Assembly: GCF_048544455.1 (NCBI RefSeq)
Contig: NC_133537.1
Location: 307,929,738 to 307,993,737 of the forward strand
Source of the DNA: Silene latifolia
Lineage: Eukaryota; Streptophyta; Magnoliopsida; Caryophyllales; Caryophyllaceae
DNA length: 64,000 nucleotides
Reading direction: 5' to 3'
Part shown: positions 11,085 to 23,800 of the stretch, piece by piece
Layout: every line of letters starts with the position of its first letter
Numbering within the stretch: position 1 is the first letter of the stretch
Position numbers and translations under genes: made by a program
Notes under the pieces: model-generated
Seen by the model: only the letters and a program-made list of their open reading frames with translations
Told to the model about the DNA's origin: nothing
Databases searched by the model: none

Positions 11085-11741
11085 TAAAGTTATACAAAAA
11101 TGGACTAAAGTTATACAAAAAAAGTATGAAGTTATACAAAAATTGACTAAAGTTATACAAAGAATGGACTAAAGTTATACAAAAATGGACTAAAGTTATA
11201 CAAAAATGGTCTAAAGTTATACAAATATGGACTAAAGTTATACAAATAAGGACTAAAGTTATACAAAAATGAACCAAAGTTATACAAAAATGGACCAAAG
11301 TTATACAAAAATGAACCAAAGTTATACAAAAATGAACCAAAGTTATACAGAAACGGACTAAAGTTATACAAATATGGATTAAAGTTATACAAATATGGGC
11401 TAAAGTTATACAAATAAGGACTAAAGTTATACAAAAATGGACCAAAGTTATACAAAAATGAACCAAAGTTATACAAAAATGGACTAAAGTTATACAAACA
11501 TGAACCAAAGTTATACAAAAATAGACCAAAGTTATACAAAAAAAGACTAAAGTCATACAAAAATTGGACTAAAGTTATACAAAAAATTGGACTAAAGTTA
11601 TACGAAAATGAACCAAAGTTATACGAAAATGAACCAAAGTTATACGAAAATGAACCAAAGTTATACAAAAATGGACTAAAGTTATACAAATATGGACTAA
11701 AGTTATACAAATATGGATTAAAGTTATACAAATATGGACTA
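11085..11741. repeat. Minisatellite, array A (AAAGTTATACAAAAATGGACT units)
   Basis: About thirty 21-22-bp units with core AGTTATACAAA, varying mainly in the GGACTA / GAACCA part. Long minus-strand frames across it are repeat translations rich in YNF and CITLV, not genes. Confidence 0.97.
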
Positions 11742-12215
11742 ACTTTAGTCCATTTTTGTATAACTTTGGTTCATTTTGGTATAACTTTAGTCCAATTTTT
11801 GTATAACTTTAGTCCAATTTTTTGTATAACTTTAGTCCATTTTTTGTATAACTTTGGTGCATTTTTGTATAACTCTGGTCTATTTTTGTATAACTTTGGT
11901 TCATTTTTGTATAACTTTGGTTCATTTTTGTATAACTTTAGTCCAATTTTTTGTATAACTTTAGCCCATTTTCGTATGGCTTTAGTCCATTTTTGTATAA
12001 CTTTTGTCCATTTTTGTATAACTTTAGTCCATATTTGTATAACTTTAATCAATTTTTGTATAACTCTAGTCCTTATTTGTATAACTTTAGTCCTTCATAT
12101 GTATAACTTTAGTCCAAAATCCAACTTTAATCCAACAAACTTATAACTTTTGTCCAAATGTATAACTTTAGTCCAAAATTGTATAACTTTAGTCCAAAAA
12201 TTGTATAACTTTAGT
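11742..12215. repeat. Minisatellite, array B (same unit, inverted)
   Basis: The same unit in reverse orientation (TTTGTATAACTTTAGTCCA) directly follows array A, so the two form a large inverted repeat centred near 11741. Scattered copies of GTATAACTTTAGTC continue to about 13130, separated by A/C-rich sequence. Confidence 0.95.
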
Positions 12216-13470
12216 CCAAAAATAAAAAAACCAACAAAACTGAAAAAATAAAAACCAAATCTCGCCAATACTAGATCTAAAATAAAAAAACCCGCCAATC
12301 TAACAAAAAAAACCCGTCTAAGAAAAAAACCAAATAACTAAAAAAACCAAATAACAATGAAATACAATACAATAACAATAATTGAAATAAAAAACGTCAG
12401 ATCTAAACATTTAAATATTTAAATTTGACAAATTTATATATCGTGCGTATAACTTTAATGCACGCAGTGTATAACTTTAATAGACAAGATGTATAACTTT
12501 AGTCCAAAAAACCAACAAAAAATTAATAACCAACAAAAATTTAAAACCAAAATAACAATAACAAAAAAAACCAAATAACAATAACAATAATAACAATAAC
12601 AAAACAAAAAACCAAATAACAATAACAAAACAAAAAACCAAATAACAATGAAATACAATACAATAACAATAATTGAAATTTATATATCGTGTGTATAATT
12701 TTAATGTACGCAGTGTATAACTTTAATAGACAAGATGTATAACTTTAGTCCAAAATTTGTGTAACTTCAATTTATACAATGTATAACTTTAGACATTAAC
12801 AGTGTATAACTTTAATGGACAATATGTATAACTTTAGTTATTAAAATTGTAACTTTAATATTTCAAGGGTATAACTTTAGTCATAAAATGTATAACTTTA
12901 GTCATAAAATGTATAACTTTAGTCATAAAATGTATAACTTTAGTCGTAAATAGTAAAAAAATCAAACAATAAAAAAAATAAAATCAAAACATAACACAAA
13001 TCATAATGTTTCAATGGTACAACTTTAGTCGTAAATAGTATAACTTTAATGTTTCAAAGGTATAACTTTAGTCGTAAATAGTATAACTTTAATGTTTTAA
13101 GTGTATAACTTTAGTCGTAAATTGTATAACTTTAGCAAGACAGATTTGAAAAAATATAAAACATGATATCTAAAATATACAAATAACATAAAATCAAACA
13201 AAAAAAAAATCTTGAATAACAATAATAAAAAACTAACCACTAAGTCAAAAAAAACCAAATAACAAAAAAATAAAAAAATAAACCAAACAAATAAAAACCA
13301 AAAACCACAAATCTGAAATTTAAACAATAAAAAACAAAACAAACAAAGCAAAAAGTAACCAAATCACACAGGAAAACAAAAAAAAAAAACAAACAAACAA
13401 AGTGAGTATGGCGTTTAGGCGGCAACAGGGAGGGAGAACCAAAAAACAAAAAACAAAGCAAATTTTGAAC
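12216..13470. other. Low-complexity A-rich DNA with scattered motif copies
   Basis: Poly-A/AAC-rich sequence interspersed with single GTATAACTTTA motifs, for example at 12448, 12720, 12783-12830, 12865-12940 and 13020-13130. No gene. Confidence 0.8.
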
Positions 13471-14080
13471 AACACCAATACCAACGACAACACTAACGTC
13501 AACGACAACACCAACACCAACGACAACACCAACGACAAACCCACGAAACCACCATTTTTTCTGACCCGTGGTGTTTAGGCGGCAGCAGGGAGGGAGAAAG
13601 GTGGTACGGCAGTGAGTGGTTGTTGATGTCGGTTGTTGCGGTGGCTGTGAAGGAGGGAGGATGGTGTTTAAGGGTAGTCGGGTGTCGGTTGGGTTTGTCG
13701 GGGGTGGGTTTAGATCTGGTGGGTTTGTGAGGTGGGTTTGTCGTGTGGGTTTCTCGGTGGTGGTGGTGGGTCTGGTGGTTTGTGGTGTGGAGTTGTTGCG
13801 GTGGTAGAGGGAGGAGGGAGTCGTGGAGTTGTTGTTGTTGTTGTTGTTGTCGTGGTGTTGTTGTTGCTGGTTGTTGTTGCTGGTTGTTGGCGTTGTTGTT
13901 GTTGGTTCGCTGGTGGTGGCGGTTCAATGGAGGGAGACGAAGGATCTGGTGGTGTTGGTTCTCGGTGGTGGTGGTGGGTCTGGTGAGGTGGAGGTGGCGG
14001 CATGGTGGTGTACGGCGGCCGAGAAGGAAGGAGGGAAAGGGATGCAGTGACGGGATGGTGTCGGGATGAGGGTGGTTTTT
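13471..14080. repeat. GGT/GTTG-rich low-complexity arm of element 3
   Basis: Strong strand bias: GTGGTGG and GTTGTTG triplet runs on +. Open frames on both strands encode only Pro/His/Thr- or Val/Gly-rich low-complexity peptides. It mirrors the CACC/CCGCC-rich stretch at 10690-10770 on the left side of the element, so it may be subterminal inverted repeat. Not treated as coding. Confidence 0.7.
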
Positions 14081-14365
14081 TTATTTGTTGGGAATTTTAG
14101 GGAAAATGGGTTTTTTGTTTTGGGTTTTTTTGTTGGGAATTTAAGAGAAAATGGGATTTAGTGAGAGGGTGGAAGGGTGGGATAATGAGAGGAGAGATTA
14201 GGAGAGGGTAAAGTTTAAGGAGTTGGAATGATTAAGGGAGGTAATTAGAGGAGATTAATTTGTGACCTTTCATTTAGATGCAATCTCATCCCTCCATCCT
14301 TTCCATCCAAGGGTTCTTATAAGGACTTAGGGCCTTATATGGTATCAAGGCCTTATAAGAACCCT

Positions 14366-14371
<6 letters not shown>

Positions 14372-14451
<80 letters not shown>
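14372..14451. repeat. (TA)n tract at right end of element 3
   Basis: Forty TA units directly beyond the right terminus. Confidence 0.97.
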
Positions 14452-14454
<3 letters not shown>

Positions 14455-15448
14455 TGTTTTGTTTTTTTTTTGTGTGGGGGTGTAGGTGTGTAGTATGTGG
14501 TGAGCAAAATACAATATTTCAGCTGTTGTGTTTAGTAAAACATATTGACATCTATATTATTGTTTTTTTTGGGGTTTATAACACTATAATATCGTTCTAT
14601 GTAATATGTTTAATCTTATCCTAGTACTGTTCTATGGATTATCTATGTTGTATCTATGCATGTTCTATAAGGTCTAATCATGCACTCTTTAGATCTTGTG
14701 GAGACTGTTATCTTTTGAGTGGTACATTTCTTTTGCTTAATTTAGGGGATTGTGTTTTGAAGGCAAGATATGTAATTAGTTCACAATCGTCTGGTTAGAT
14801 GTAGGTGCAACTGGAAATGCAACCGTATGGTTTGTGCAGTAACAATTATGCTATTTTTTTTGGTTGCCATTGCCACAGTTTTTGTTTTTTTTTACCCTGC
14901 TAAAATGCTAAATTTCTACTGTTTGTTTCTAAATTGTATGAATGTATACCAGCGAAATGATAGACCAGTTTAGAGAGGGACTGTCAAATGTTTTCATCGG
15001 CGGACGTTTAGGGAGTAAATTACAAGTTGTTAAGTGGAACCATTACCTTCATAGGGTTAGTTTCTGAAAGGTAAACTTGTAATTATTAGGCATAGATGAT
15101 TGCTTAAGTGGATTGAGAAACATGATTAATTCATAAAACAAACTCGACCTTGATCGTTACTTAGTTACTTAAACACAATAGTTCAGAGTTTTTTTGGTAG
15201 CATAGATCCAAAATAATACATTTAACCCCAAAAGCAAAAGTCAGGATGCTTTTTGTCAGAACACGATGCTATGTATGCAAAAGTGTTCCCAAAATGCCAG
15301 GGGCGCCCTATAGCCTTTATACAACCATTTTGTTTTCCAAAAATGGATAGGAGGTGCACCTTCAAGGCTTTGTAAGTAGGGGATTCAGTCATAGTTACTA
15401 TTTACATACATGCTGCAGCCGGACAGCTTGTAAGTATTCAAAGTGGGA
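14452..15448. other. Gap without a recognised gene
   Basis: Unique AT-rich sequence downstream of the RPA-like gene. If the Helitron 3' end (CTRR with a hairpin) is here I could not recognise it. No coding exon was seen. Confidence 0.45.
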
Positions 15449-18400
15449 TTACTGGGTTGCAGCTGAACTGCTGGTGGGTTTCTTTTTTTTGGTAGGCGAT
15501 CCAGAACCCTGCTTGGCAGTGTGATGCTTTGGAGTGCTCTGTGCTGGGGTTTCTGGGGTGTATGAAGCATTTTTTTCAGCCTTGGGTGTTTTCAGCAATG
15601 GGATTGTCGGCACGGTAATCGTCTTAGATGTATTAGAAGAGGTAGCAGGTGCATGAGTAACTTCGGTTTCAGCAGCTTGAGTAGGAGATACAGGCTGCAA
15701 TTGTATGTTTTCAGGGATTGAAATGACTAACGCAGGAAGTTTTCGTAACGATGGATAGTCGGAAGTCACTGCAACATCAACCTGGGTCAGATTGGTAGAG
15801 GGTTGTTCTGTTTCTTCAAATTGCAATTGTCTAGCTATCGGGGCAGGCTGTTTTGAACTGACTATGACCGGCATAGACTCTGAACCATGAGGTTCGTGCT
15901 ATTCTTGCTGTTCGTGCGTGGTAGATTCTGGCTGTTCTGAGGCATCTTTGTGTTGCGATGAAACTGCAACAATTTTGCGAAGAGCCCATTGCAAAATATT
16001 GTTTCTTGATAGTGCAATCTTTGGTGAAACTTCAATTACTAAAGGCCCGTTCTTTAAAGGTTCACAAGCCTTCCTGAATGTTATACTGTCGTCCTTAAAA
16101 AGAGAATAATAGCTTGTGAGTTTGGGTGTCGACAAAGTTTAAAAATTCTGTTATAAGGGATAGTCAAACTTAAAGATTGCAAATAGGACTTTTTTTTAGA
16201 ATTGAACCTGTAATGTTTTTTTTAGTCAGCATATATGTTTTATTATGTTTTGATGTAAAATCATTAGTCTGGCTGAACCAGCCTATCTGTTTATCTGATT
16301 TAGTTGGTCTACCCCAATGTCATATGTTTATTTTTGACATTCTGAATGTTTGTCAGAGGTTTGTTTGAGAAGACATAGTTAAGATTTTAATGATTGGGCT
16401 CTAAATGGTGTTGCTGTTAATTTGCCTGCTATTCACGTATGGAAGGTCATTTGGTATGACTGTTGGAGAGTGCTCTAGAGTGTCATAAGTGCAAACGCTA
16501 TTTAAATTTGATAATATACCGTATGTCTCATATGGAATATATCTGCTGCCGACATCTGGAACATTGCCATGTATCTCTTTGTGAATCTTTGTTATTTCCA
16601 TCATCCGATGCCGTCAGAGACTTCACAATTGAAAGTAATCCTGCGTTTAAATTTTATAAATTATTAACATATACGTGTTTAATCATGAGGCAGTTTGATT
16701 GTGTCATTTACAGGAAATGTGGGCGTAGACTACCTTGGCTCTGACACAACTCTATCCTTAGTGCATGTTTCACACTTGAACGTTTCCCCGGATGCATAGT
16801 CAGTACGCTTACCACAGTTTGAACAGCCTAAGTAGGCATTAACTTTCTGCAGATCTGCTTTTGCCACTGTGACGTTCAGCTTGTACCGCTCATCCTGAAG
16901 TGTCTTGTTTGCCTGTTGCGAATTACACACGAAATTCCGAAGGTAAAACTGTGGACGTAAGGGCAATTAAATATTGAGTGTGAACAGGTTTTAGTATAAT
17001 TTGTACAGTGTGCACGTGGTTGTGAATACACTCGCAAGCTCAAAATAGTGTGGAGGAGGTTTAACATAATGTTGTCGTAAGATGATCATTTGCAGGCTAT
17101 TTGCTTATACCTTTTTTTTTGGTGTGGTCACTCAACGTAATCAGAGGGGTAGGCGTGTCAGGGTCCCTGACCTGGTAAATTCTTGACTGTAAATCTTTCA
17201 GGAAGTCTCTGTTTTGGCTCCCCCTACAGAAGATAACTGTGATTAGTAAGGGTGGTGGTGTTTAACTAAGCATTGAAGATGAAGTTGGCAAATAATGTTG
17301 TAGGTTTATAGCTGAAGGGATCATACCATTCTATCTGGGCAGTTATTTTAGGTCCTGAAGGGTCGATATTGATTACGGTTGACATGGTGCATGTTAATGA
17401 GAAGCCTGCATGATACTCAGTTTAATACAGCAGCAATATTGGAACATGATAAGCCTTATGACACTGTTATAGGTTATACCTCTATAGCTGGAAACCCGTA
17501 AAGCTGTGAAGCCAACTACAGGTAATTTATCGACCAAGGAAGCCAGCTTATCACATTCGCCTTCTGAAAGATCATTCCAGGCTGAGACTACAATTGGTTG
17601 TTCAGTACTGGGCCATAGATGGTAGTGTTAGTTTTTTTGGGAGGTCAGTATGTCTAGTATGTTTTTAAAAATGTGACAAGCGTTACCTGTGGTTAGTAAT
17701 AACCATCTCTCTAACAGTGTTTTTGCGGCCTTGTTTGGAGGGAACTTCGCGCGCAGCTGGTTCGACATACAACAGGATTCCAGCAACGTCTGGTAAGATC
17801 ATTTATTTATTGTTAATAAACAGAAACATTATGTAAGTAAGCAAAGTCATTCTGCACACTCGATATTTACCAAATATGTCATAAGGTGTTGCTGTTTTTG
17901 GTACTTGAGAAACATTCTGGTATTCTGGCAGTAAGGCCTCAGGTGCAGTTGCAAGCGGACGGATGAGTGTCTGCTTTCCAAAACCCATTGTGTATGGGAC
18001 CTCAGCAGGATCTCGCCTATATTGGTCCTGCATTGGCCTGATTGGGGCATTTGCAATTTCATATACCCCGTTGCACATGAGCTCTTCTATGTGAGCTGCA
18101 ACCTGATCCCCAAATAGAACCCCCCGCATTTTCTGACCCTGTACAGAGGGCTCTCAAACTCATAAATATAATTGCGGTTTTTACAAACAAAAAAACACAC
18201 GGCAGTTTTTTTGAAATACGGCAAGTAGTGTTCATAGTAGTCGCCTACAAAACGCAAAGAACGATGGCTATTATTTGGGTTCTTGTAAACACAGCAACAG
18301 AAACGCAATGACATCTGCATGAAGGCACCCACCAAACGTAAAGTAAGCTGGGCTAAAAGGTTTCACATAACCAACTCATTGGAGACAAAATCCAACAAAG

Positions 18401-18664
18401 CTATATAGACGACTTAAGTACACAAATAACAAATTGATAACTGATAATTTATAACACACAGTGGCATTCCTACAAATTTGGCATGAAAGATATACACAAT
18501 ATAATAGACACGTTATTTGCCTTACCATCTTGCATCACCACCGTCTGATAGAGGACATCCCTTGCAGATTTTTGGGCTTTCCCTTTCTGCAAAACCTTAA
18601 CCTTGACCCTGTAATTTGTGCTGTTGCTGTTCAGTTCATCTAAATATACCCTGCCTTCAGTCAT
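15449..18664 (-). pseudogene. RPA1-like single-strand-binding protein of the Helitron
   Basis: A multi-exon gene on the minus strand. The exon at 18664-18526 (MTEGRVYLDELNSNS...) ends at a GT donor. The exon around 18121-17873 contains GVLFGDQVAAHIEEL and GVYEIANAPIRPMQDQYRRDP, typical of the first OB-fold of plant RPA1-like proteins. The exon at 17620-17490 encodes AWNDLSEGECDKLASLV, a second OB-fold piece. The exon ending near 16745 carries the C-terminal zinc motif CSNCGKRTDY...CETCTKD. The last part is Ser/Thr/Pro-rich. Damage: an in-frame TAG at 15899-15901 (consistent with CAG to TAG) and a phase mismatch at the 18526/18129 junction. Plant Helitrons often carry such a gene beside Rep/helicase. 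Confidence 0.75.
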
Positions 18665-18712
18665 GATAGACGGTGCACTGCATAGAAAGCAACACCACGA
18701 GAATGTAAGCAA

Positions 18713-20804
18713 GTGTTCAGGTAAATTAAATGCATAATTTTTGGGTGTTTTTGAAGTACAACACTGCTAGTTAAATAATCTGATTGCAAATTGAAATATA
18801 ACAACAACGCTTGAGTTCCAGTCATATGAAGGTGCAATTTTAACTTAAAGTTTGATAGTTTCCAATATCACGTAGAATACAGGAACAATATAGTATGGAC
18901 ACTGTAAATGTAATGAATGTGTTGAAAGGCGAATTGTCTTTTACTTGCGATAAGTTTAGATTTCAACTGCGACAGGCTTATATTTGGATTTGCCCTATGT
19001 TATATTGTTCGACGACCCGTTTACCTGTATCTCACTGATGTTAGTCTAAAAGAGAGCCTTGTTAAGCAGTTTGACAATTGTACACTGGCAGGTATTAAAC
19101 AGAGCAACAAGGGTAACCTGATTTGACCTCTAACACCATTAGAACTTAGAAGCACTTAAATTTAAACAAGGCTAAATGTTTGTACCGAAATAGCATGAAC
19201 ACCATTGATGCAGGACTCTCTATAGCATAACCATAAAATATTAGAAAGCTAATCATTGAAAAGTTGCCATTATAATCATGCATTTTATTACAAAAGCTGA
19301 AAGTGTATACAGTAAATTAGTAATACACATAGTAGCAAGTAAAAGCAGTCTAAAGGAAGTTACCCCTTCACAGTTGGTATTTAGAATTGTTTCCTGTCGA
19401 AGGAAGATCGTAATATCACAGACAATTTTTCCAGTTAGTCTTGTTTTGAAAGCTTTGCTTTACTTGTTTTTATGAAGGTCAGTATTGAGGAGTGGTGTGG
19501 TTTATACTTTTAGTATATTGTTTTACTGATAGAGGGACACATTGCTGTACTATGCTACAGTCATTAGCCTTGTGCCTATGACCTATGGAGTGTTGGAGTG
19601 TATTAAGGGAAGGATTTTGTGAGGGTAGTTGTATATATGTGGTATGTAGAGCTATTGTACTTTTTAAATCAATTATTTATTGTGGTAAGTTTGGTTTATT
19701 GGGTGGAATTGTCAATTAGTAGTAATATTTAACTGTACCGTAAACGGTTATTTACGTATAAAATTGTATATAGACTAAGTAGTTTATTAATTTTCATATA
19801 TGACTAATAATTAACAAGGCATATCTAACTAAAAATTATTGATTTTTTTGTTTATTTTTTTATTTCGTATATATTTATTTATTCTTTTTTTGTGTGTGTG
19901 TGTGTGTGTGTTTTTTTTGTGTGTTTTGCCTTGTTTTAATATATAAGTTGCTTTAATTTGTTTTGTCCAGTTATCCCGTTTTTTTTTGCGTGTAGTTTAT
20001 CTTTGATTGAATTATTATATTTTATTATAAGATAATGTAGTTCTATGTCCTATCGTTGTGAGATGGATATTAGTAATTCTACGTTTGTATGGCAAATATA
20101 TAGGTTATAATGGCATTACTACATTAGATATTGTGAGTATGGTTAGTAAGTAGTTGTACACATATACATGTATAATTACGTACAACTTTGTTGAGATACC
20201 ATCTATTTAGGATTAAAATACCCTTTAAGGAGGATCCATTATAAATATTTTTTGGAATTGAATCATTAAAAGCTACTTCCTCACAAAATATCACCCTTAA
20301 TGTTAAATCTAATATTTGGTTTACATAGAGGAGAAGGTCTTTTTTCACATAAACATTCTATGGAATCTAACATCTATTTAGCGGATAGCCTAATTGTTCA
20401 ATTTTTAGCACAGAGAATATTTAGTAGAGCACTGTGATTTTTAGCTGTTGCTTAGGCATACATATTTCCAAAAGCTAATTCATCGTTCATTGGACTATAG
20501 ATTATAGCAGCTGGCACATCTGGCAACTGAACAACTGAGCTGGGATTTCATCACCAAATAGCGCTGGTCCAATCAAAGCTGAGGTAACGCATTTTTTCAC
20601 ATGGCAGCGCTATGCATAGTAAGGTGTAGATAATGTACAGGAAGTGTGTAGCTCCAGGTGCACAGTGTCAGTGTTGCTTGTTTATTCAAAGCCTATTGTA
20701 AAATACAAGTAAAAACCGTTAATATTCGTTGTGATTAAATTCCTAACAATAATCCATCAAGAGATGTAATGTTCAGGTAGGAAGTCAGCAGCAGTAGTTT
20801 ACCT
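18713..20804. other. Long non-coding gap inside the Helitron
   Basis: Between the RPA-like gene and the 3' end of Rep/helicase. It is AT-rich and contains a (TG)n run at 19891-19910. I see no exon with family similarity on either strand. Confidence 0.5.
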
Positions 20805-23800
20805 TTAAGTGGTAGTAGGTGATACAATTCCAGCAAGGGTTAGAGCTTCATATGATACGACGTTTCTGACGAAGGTAGCGGGAACTGTTTGTGGGCCTGG
20901 TGTTGCGACAACTGTAACTTGTTTTACTTTCCGCACTCTGGATAGTGCGACATATAGCTGCCCATTAGAGAAACACGGGCGAGGTAGGTACACAGCTACC
21001 TGACTTAAAGTTTGGCCTTGACACTTGTTGACTGTCATTCCAAAGCTGAGCTTTAATGGAAACTGGTTCCTCTGGAATTGAAAAGGATAGTTAGCTGAAG
21101 GAGCTGGGCGGAGTTTGATCCGTGGTATCAACACGATGTCTCCCCTGTTTTGCCCATTCATAATGACACATTCAATTGTGTTTGGTAAAAACCTCTTGCA
21201 GATCAGTCGTGTGCCATTGCATAAGCCAAATGATGGCTGGAGGTTCTGAATCAGAATAACAGGGCAATTTTCTTCAAGTATAAGTTTGTAAGGACTCATT
21301 CCCCCAGGATTCAATTTGTTGATGAACTCAGCAGGATAGACTGCACATGTGTCATCTAACATTGAATCGTGACTTGTGTACGTTACAGATTGCCCAGGGA
21401 ACTGGTCAATTAGAGCGTCATTAATGGCATCAACATCGTCATTTAAGGGTGTTAAAATAGCTCGATCTGTAAATAGGTTGGAGTCAAATGTCCCAAGTTC
21501 TAATTCTGGAAATGCAAGTGCCGCTAAATCAGCAATTGGATTTGGATTGGACTGGTCCAGAACTCTGACAATACCATCCGGTAGTTCAATGCTCTCAAAT
21601 TCTTTTGTCTGTAACTCGCCATTGCCAAGTACAAGTAAAAACTTTACAAATTCAGGATCATCTTTAGCACGGAGGTTTTCAGTCAGGCTAAACTTAATAA
21701 GCCTTGGCCAGAGGTGTGAGCTGAACAAACTCGCTTCTACGACTTCGTGCTGTGATTTTCGAGGTAGAATAGGAAGTGTTTGCCGAAAGTCACCTCCGAA
21801 TACAACTACCTTTCCCCCAAAAAGCTGGTTTGGGTCACACAAGTCTCGAAGAAGATGGTCTAGAGACTCAATATTCTGGCGCTTTAACATTGAAGCCTCG
21901 TCCCAAATTATCAAGCTTGCTGCACGGATCAATGCAGCTAGGCTGCTTTGTTTGGGGACGTCACATGCCAGAGATATGTCACATTCCAAGGGTATTTTGA
22001 ACTGCGAATGTGTTGTTCGCCCGCCGGGTATGTTAGCTACAGCTATTCCTGAAGATGCGGTAGGCAAGACAATTTCTCCCATCATGCGCACCTCAGCGTA
22101 CAACGCTTTGTATAAGAAAGTTTTACCGGTGCCCCCCGGTCCGTCTATAAAGAATGCCCCTGGTTTCGAGGACTGTATGTGTTCCATAATTGTGGTAAAT
22201 GCTTCTTTCTGAGCTGGATTTAACAGTGATTTACACAATCTGCAGTCTTCAGGTATTTCTGCATCTAGGGCATCAACTATATCTCTAGTGCGCCGAACGT
22301 CATCATAAGTACAAGTATCTAGATGATCCAGCCCAAACTCTGCCATTGTCTTTCCCATAGCTTCCAAATACCTCTCGACTGCACGAGCTGTCAGCTGACT
22401 AACTTTCAGTGGGTCGTCAGGAAATTGAAATCGGAAATCATCTGACAACGATTCATAGTGTGTACTCCATAACAAAGATGGGTCCTTTGGTTGGGCGAAA
22501 ATTAGCAATGTTGAGAAAAGGCGACGAAGTGCAATAGGCATCTGCATTGCGCACGCCTCTGCCATATATAATTCCGCGACATCCTCTTCTGCAGGCAATC
22601 TGTGTCGCAAGGCTGCCTCTTGGAACGTTTCACATACGTATCCGTCCACCGTTTTCAAATAATCAAATGAGGTGGGACCTCAGATGTGTAGTAACAATAG
22701 CCTTAGGAAAAACCTTTCACCTTCGGCTGGTGCTACAAAAACCAGTCTACCAATTGCAATAACTTTGTTCCTCCTTTTTTCCCAAGTTCTAGACCCAGTA
22801 TCTCAACGGTAGTGTTCTGTGAATTCCCCGTACAACAGTTTGGGGCATCCTTCGGTTGCACTTGTCCTGAAAAACTCAGTTAGGGGTGTGCGGCTTCTTG
22901 TTTCATCAACAATGACATCAGCCAAATTATCTGTTGGCCTCAAGCGTATTGTCTGCATGTTTGGGAGGTGCACCTACAGGGGCATCACCGGTGGTTGTGT
23001 CTCAAATAGATCAAAACCAAATATTCGCCAAGCTGCTTCGCATGGAGATACCCACCGGCCTGTTTGGTATTGCAAAATTTCATCTACTGCTTGAGGTTCT
23101 TCACCTTCAGCTAAACTGAAGGATACCCTGTCGTGGCCTTTGTATATATACTTATATAAATATTTCACTGCGTGCATTGTTGAACAGACTTCAACATTCA
23201 GGTGGCAGTCGAATAGTGCCAATAAGTATGGGTTATAAGGGATAACCCACCTGTTGTCCATATTGTGCTTCCGTATAACAACCACCTCGCCTGTGTTGCG
23301 CCTTCTATAGTCCGGATATCCAGAACCATTAATTATAGTATCAGACGTGTAGGGCTTTGGGTAATTAAATTTGCAGCGCCCTAGTGTGTTTGGATGTTTC
23401 ATACACGAACATGCAGGATTAAGATTGCCACAAGGACCGTGCATCATGTGCTTAAGCACAGACTTACGAAGGGATGGGTTTGCCATAGACGGTATTTCAG
23501 CAGAAACAAATTTGTCAAAATCTGCTGGGCATTTCAGCCTATACCCATCCTTCAAAATGATAAGGAAGTGGACATGAGGGAGACCCCTTTTTTGGAATTC
23601 AACTACATATACATACGCAGCACTTCGCCAAATATTTGCTTTTCTACAATTTGTTTCTTCAGCGCTAGAAGCTTAGCACGGAAGACTCTAGCTACTAAGT
23701 CTGGTCTATTCCGAGCCTCCTCTCCTGAGGCTAGTTGATATTTTATCTCAGGCCAGTTAGCATTGCACGTCATGGTGACAAACAAATCTAGTTTCCCAAA

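Larger units (their letters stand above)
10311..14371. mobile_element. Non-autonomous MULE-like element 3
   Basis: A 4-kb element between two (TA)n tracts. The ends are imperfect inverted repeats. The left end (10311-10380) and the reverse complement of the right end (14371-14290) share AAGGCC, TAAGTCCT and CTTGGATGG/CATTGGATGG followed by GGAGGGAGATG/GGATGGAGGGATG. No transposase or other believable gene lies inside. The content is the TATAC minisatellite (11085-13130), a C/A-rich left arm with a 31-base T run (10771-10801), and a GGT/GTTG-rich right arm. This is consistent with a MULE derivative mobilised in trans. Confidence 0.6.

Noticed and set aside
11074-11731. 160- and 192-aa minus-strand frames rich in CITLVHF / YNFSPFL
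   Set aside because: Translations of the 21-bp minisatellite; the same pattern appears in more than one frame.
13499-14069. Pro/His/Thr-rich and Val/Gly-rich frames on both strands
   Set aside because: Triplet low-complexity DNA open in several frames; no gene evidence.
14452-15448. Helitron 3' terminus
   Set aside because: Candidate YYAG sequences lack a convincing adjacent hairpin, so no end was called.
21376-22212. 278-aa plus-strand frame
   Set aside because: Shadow of the Helitron helicase on the opposite strand.
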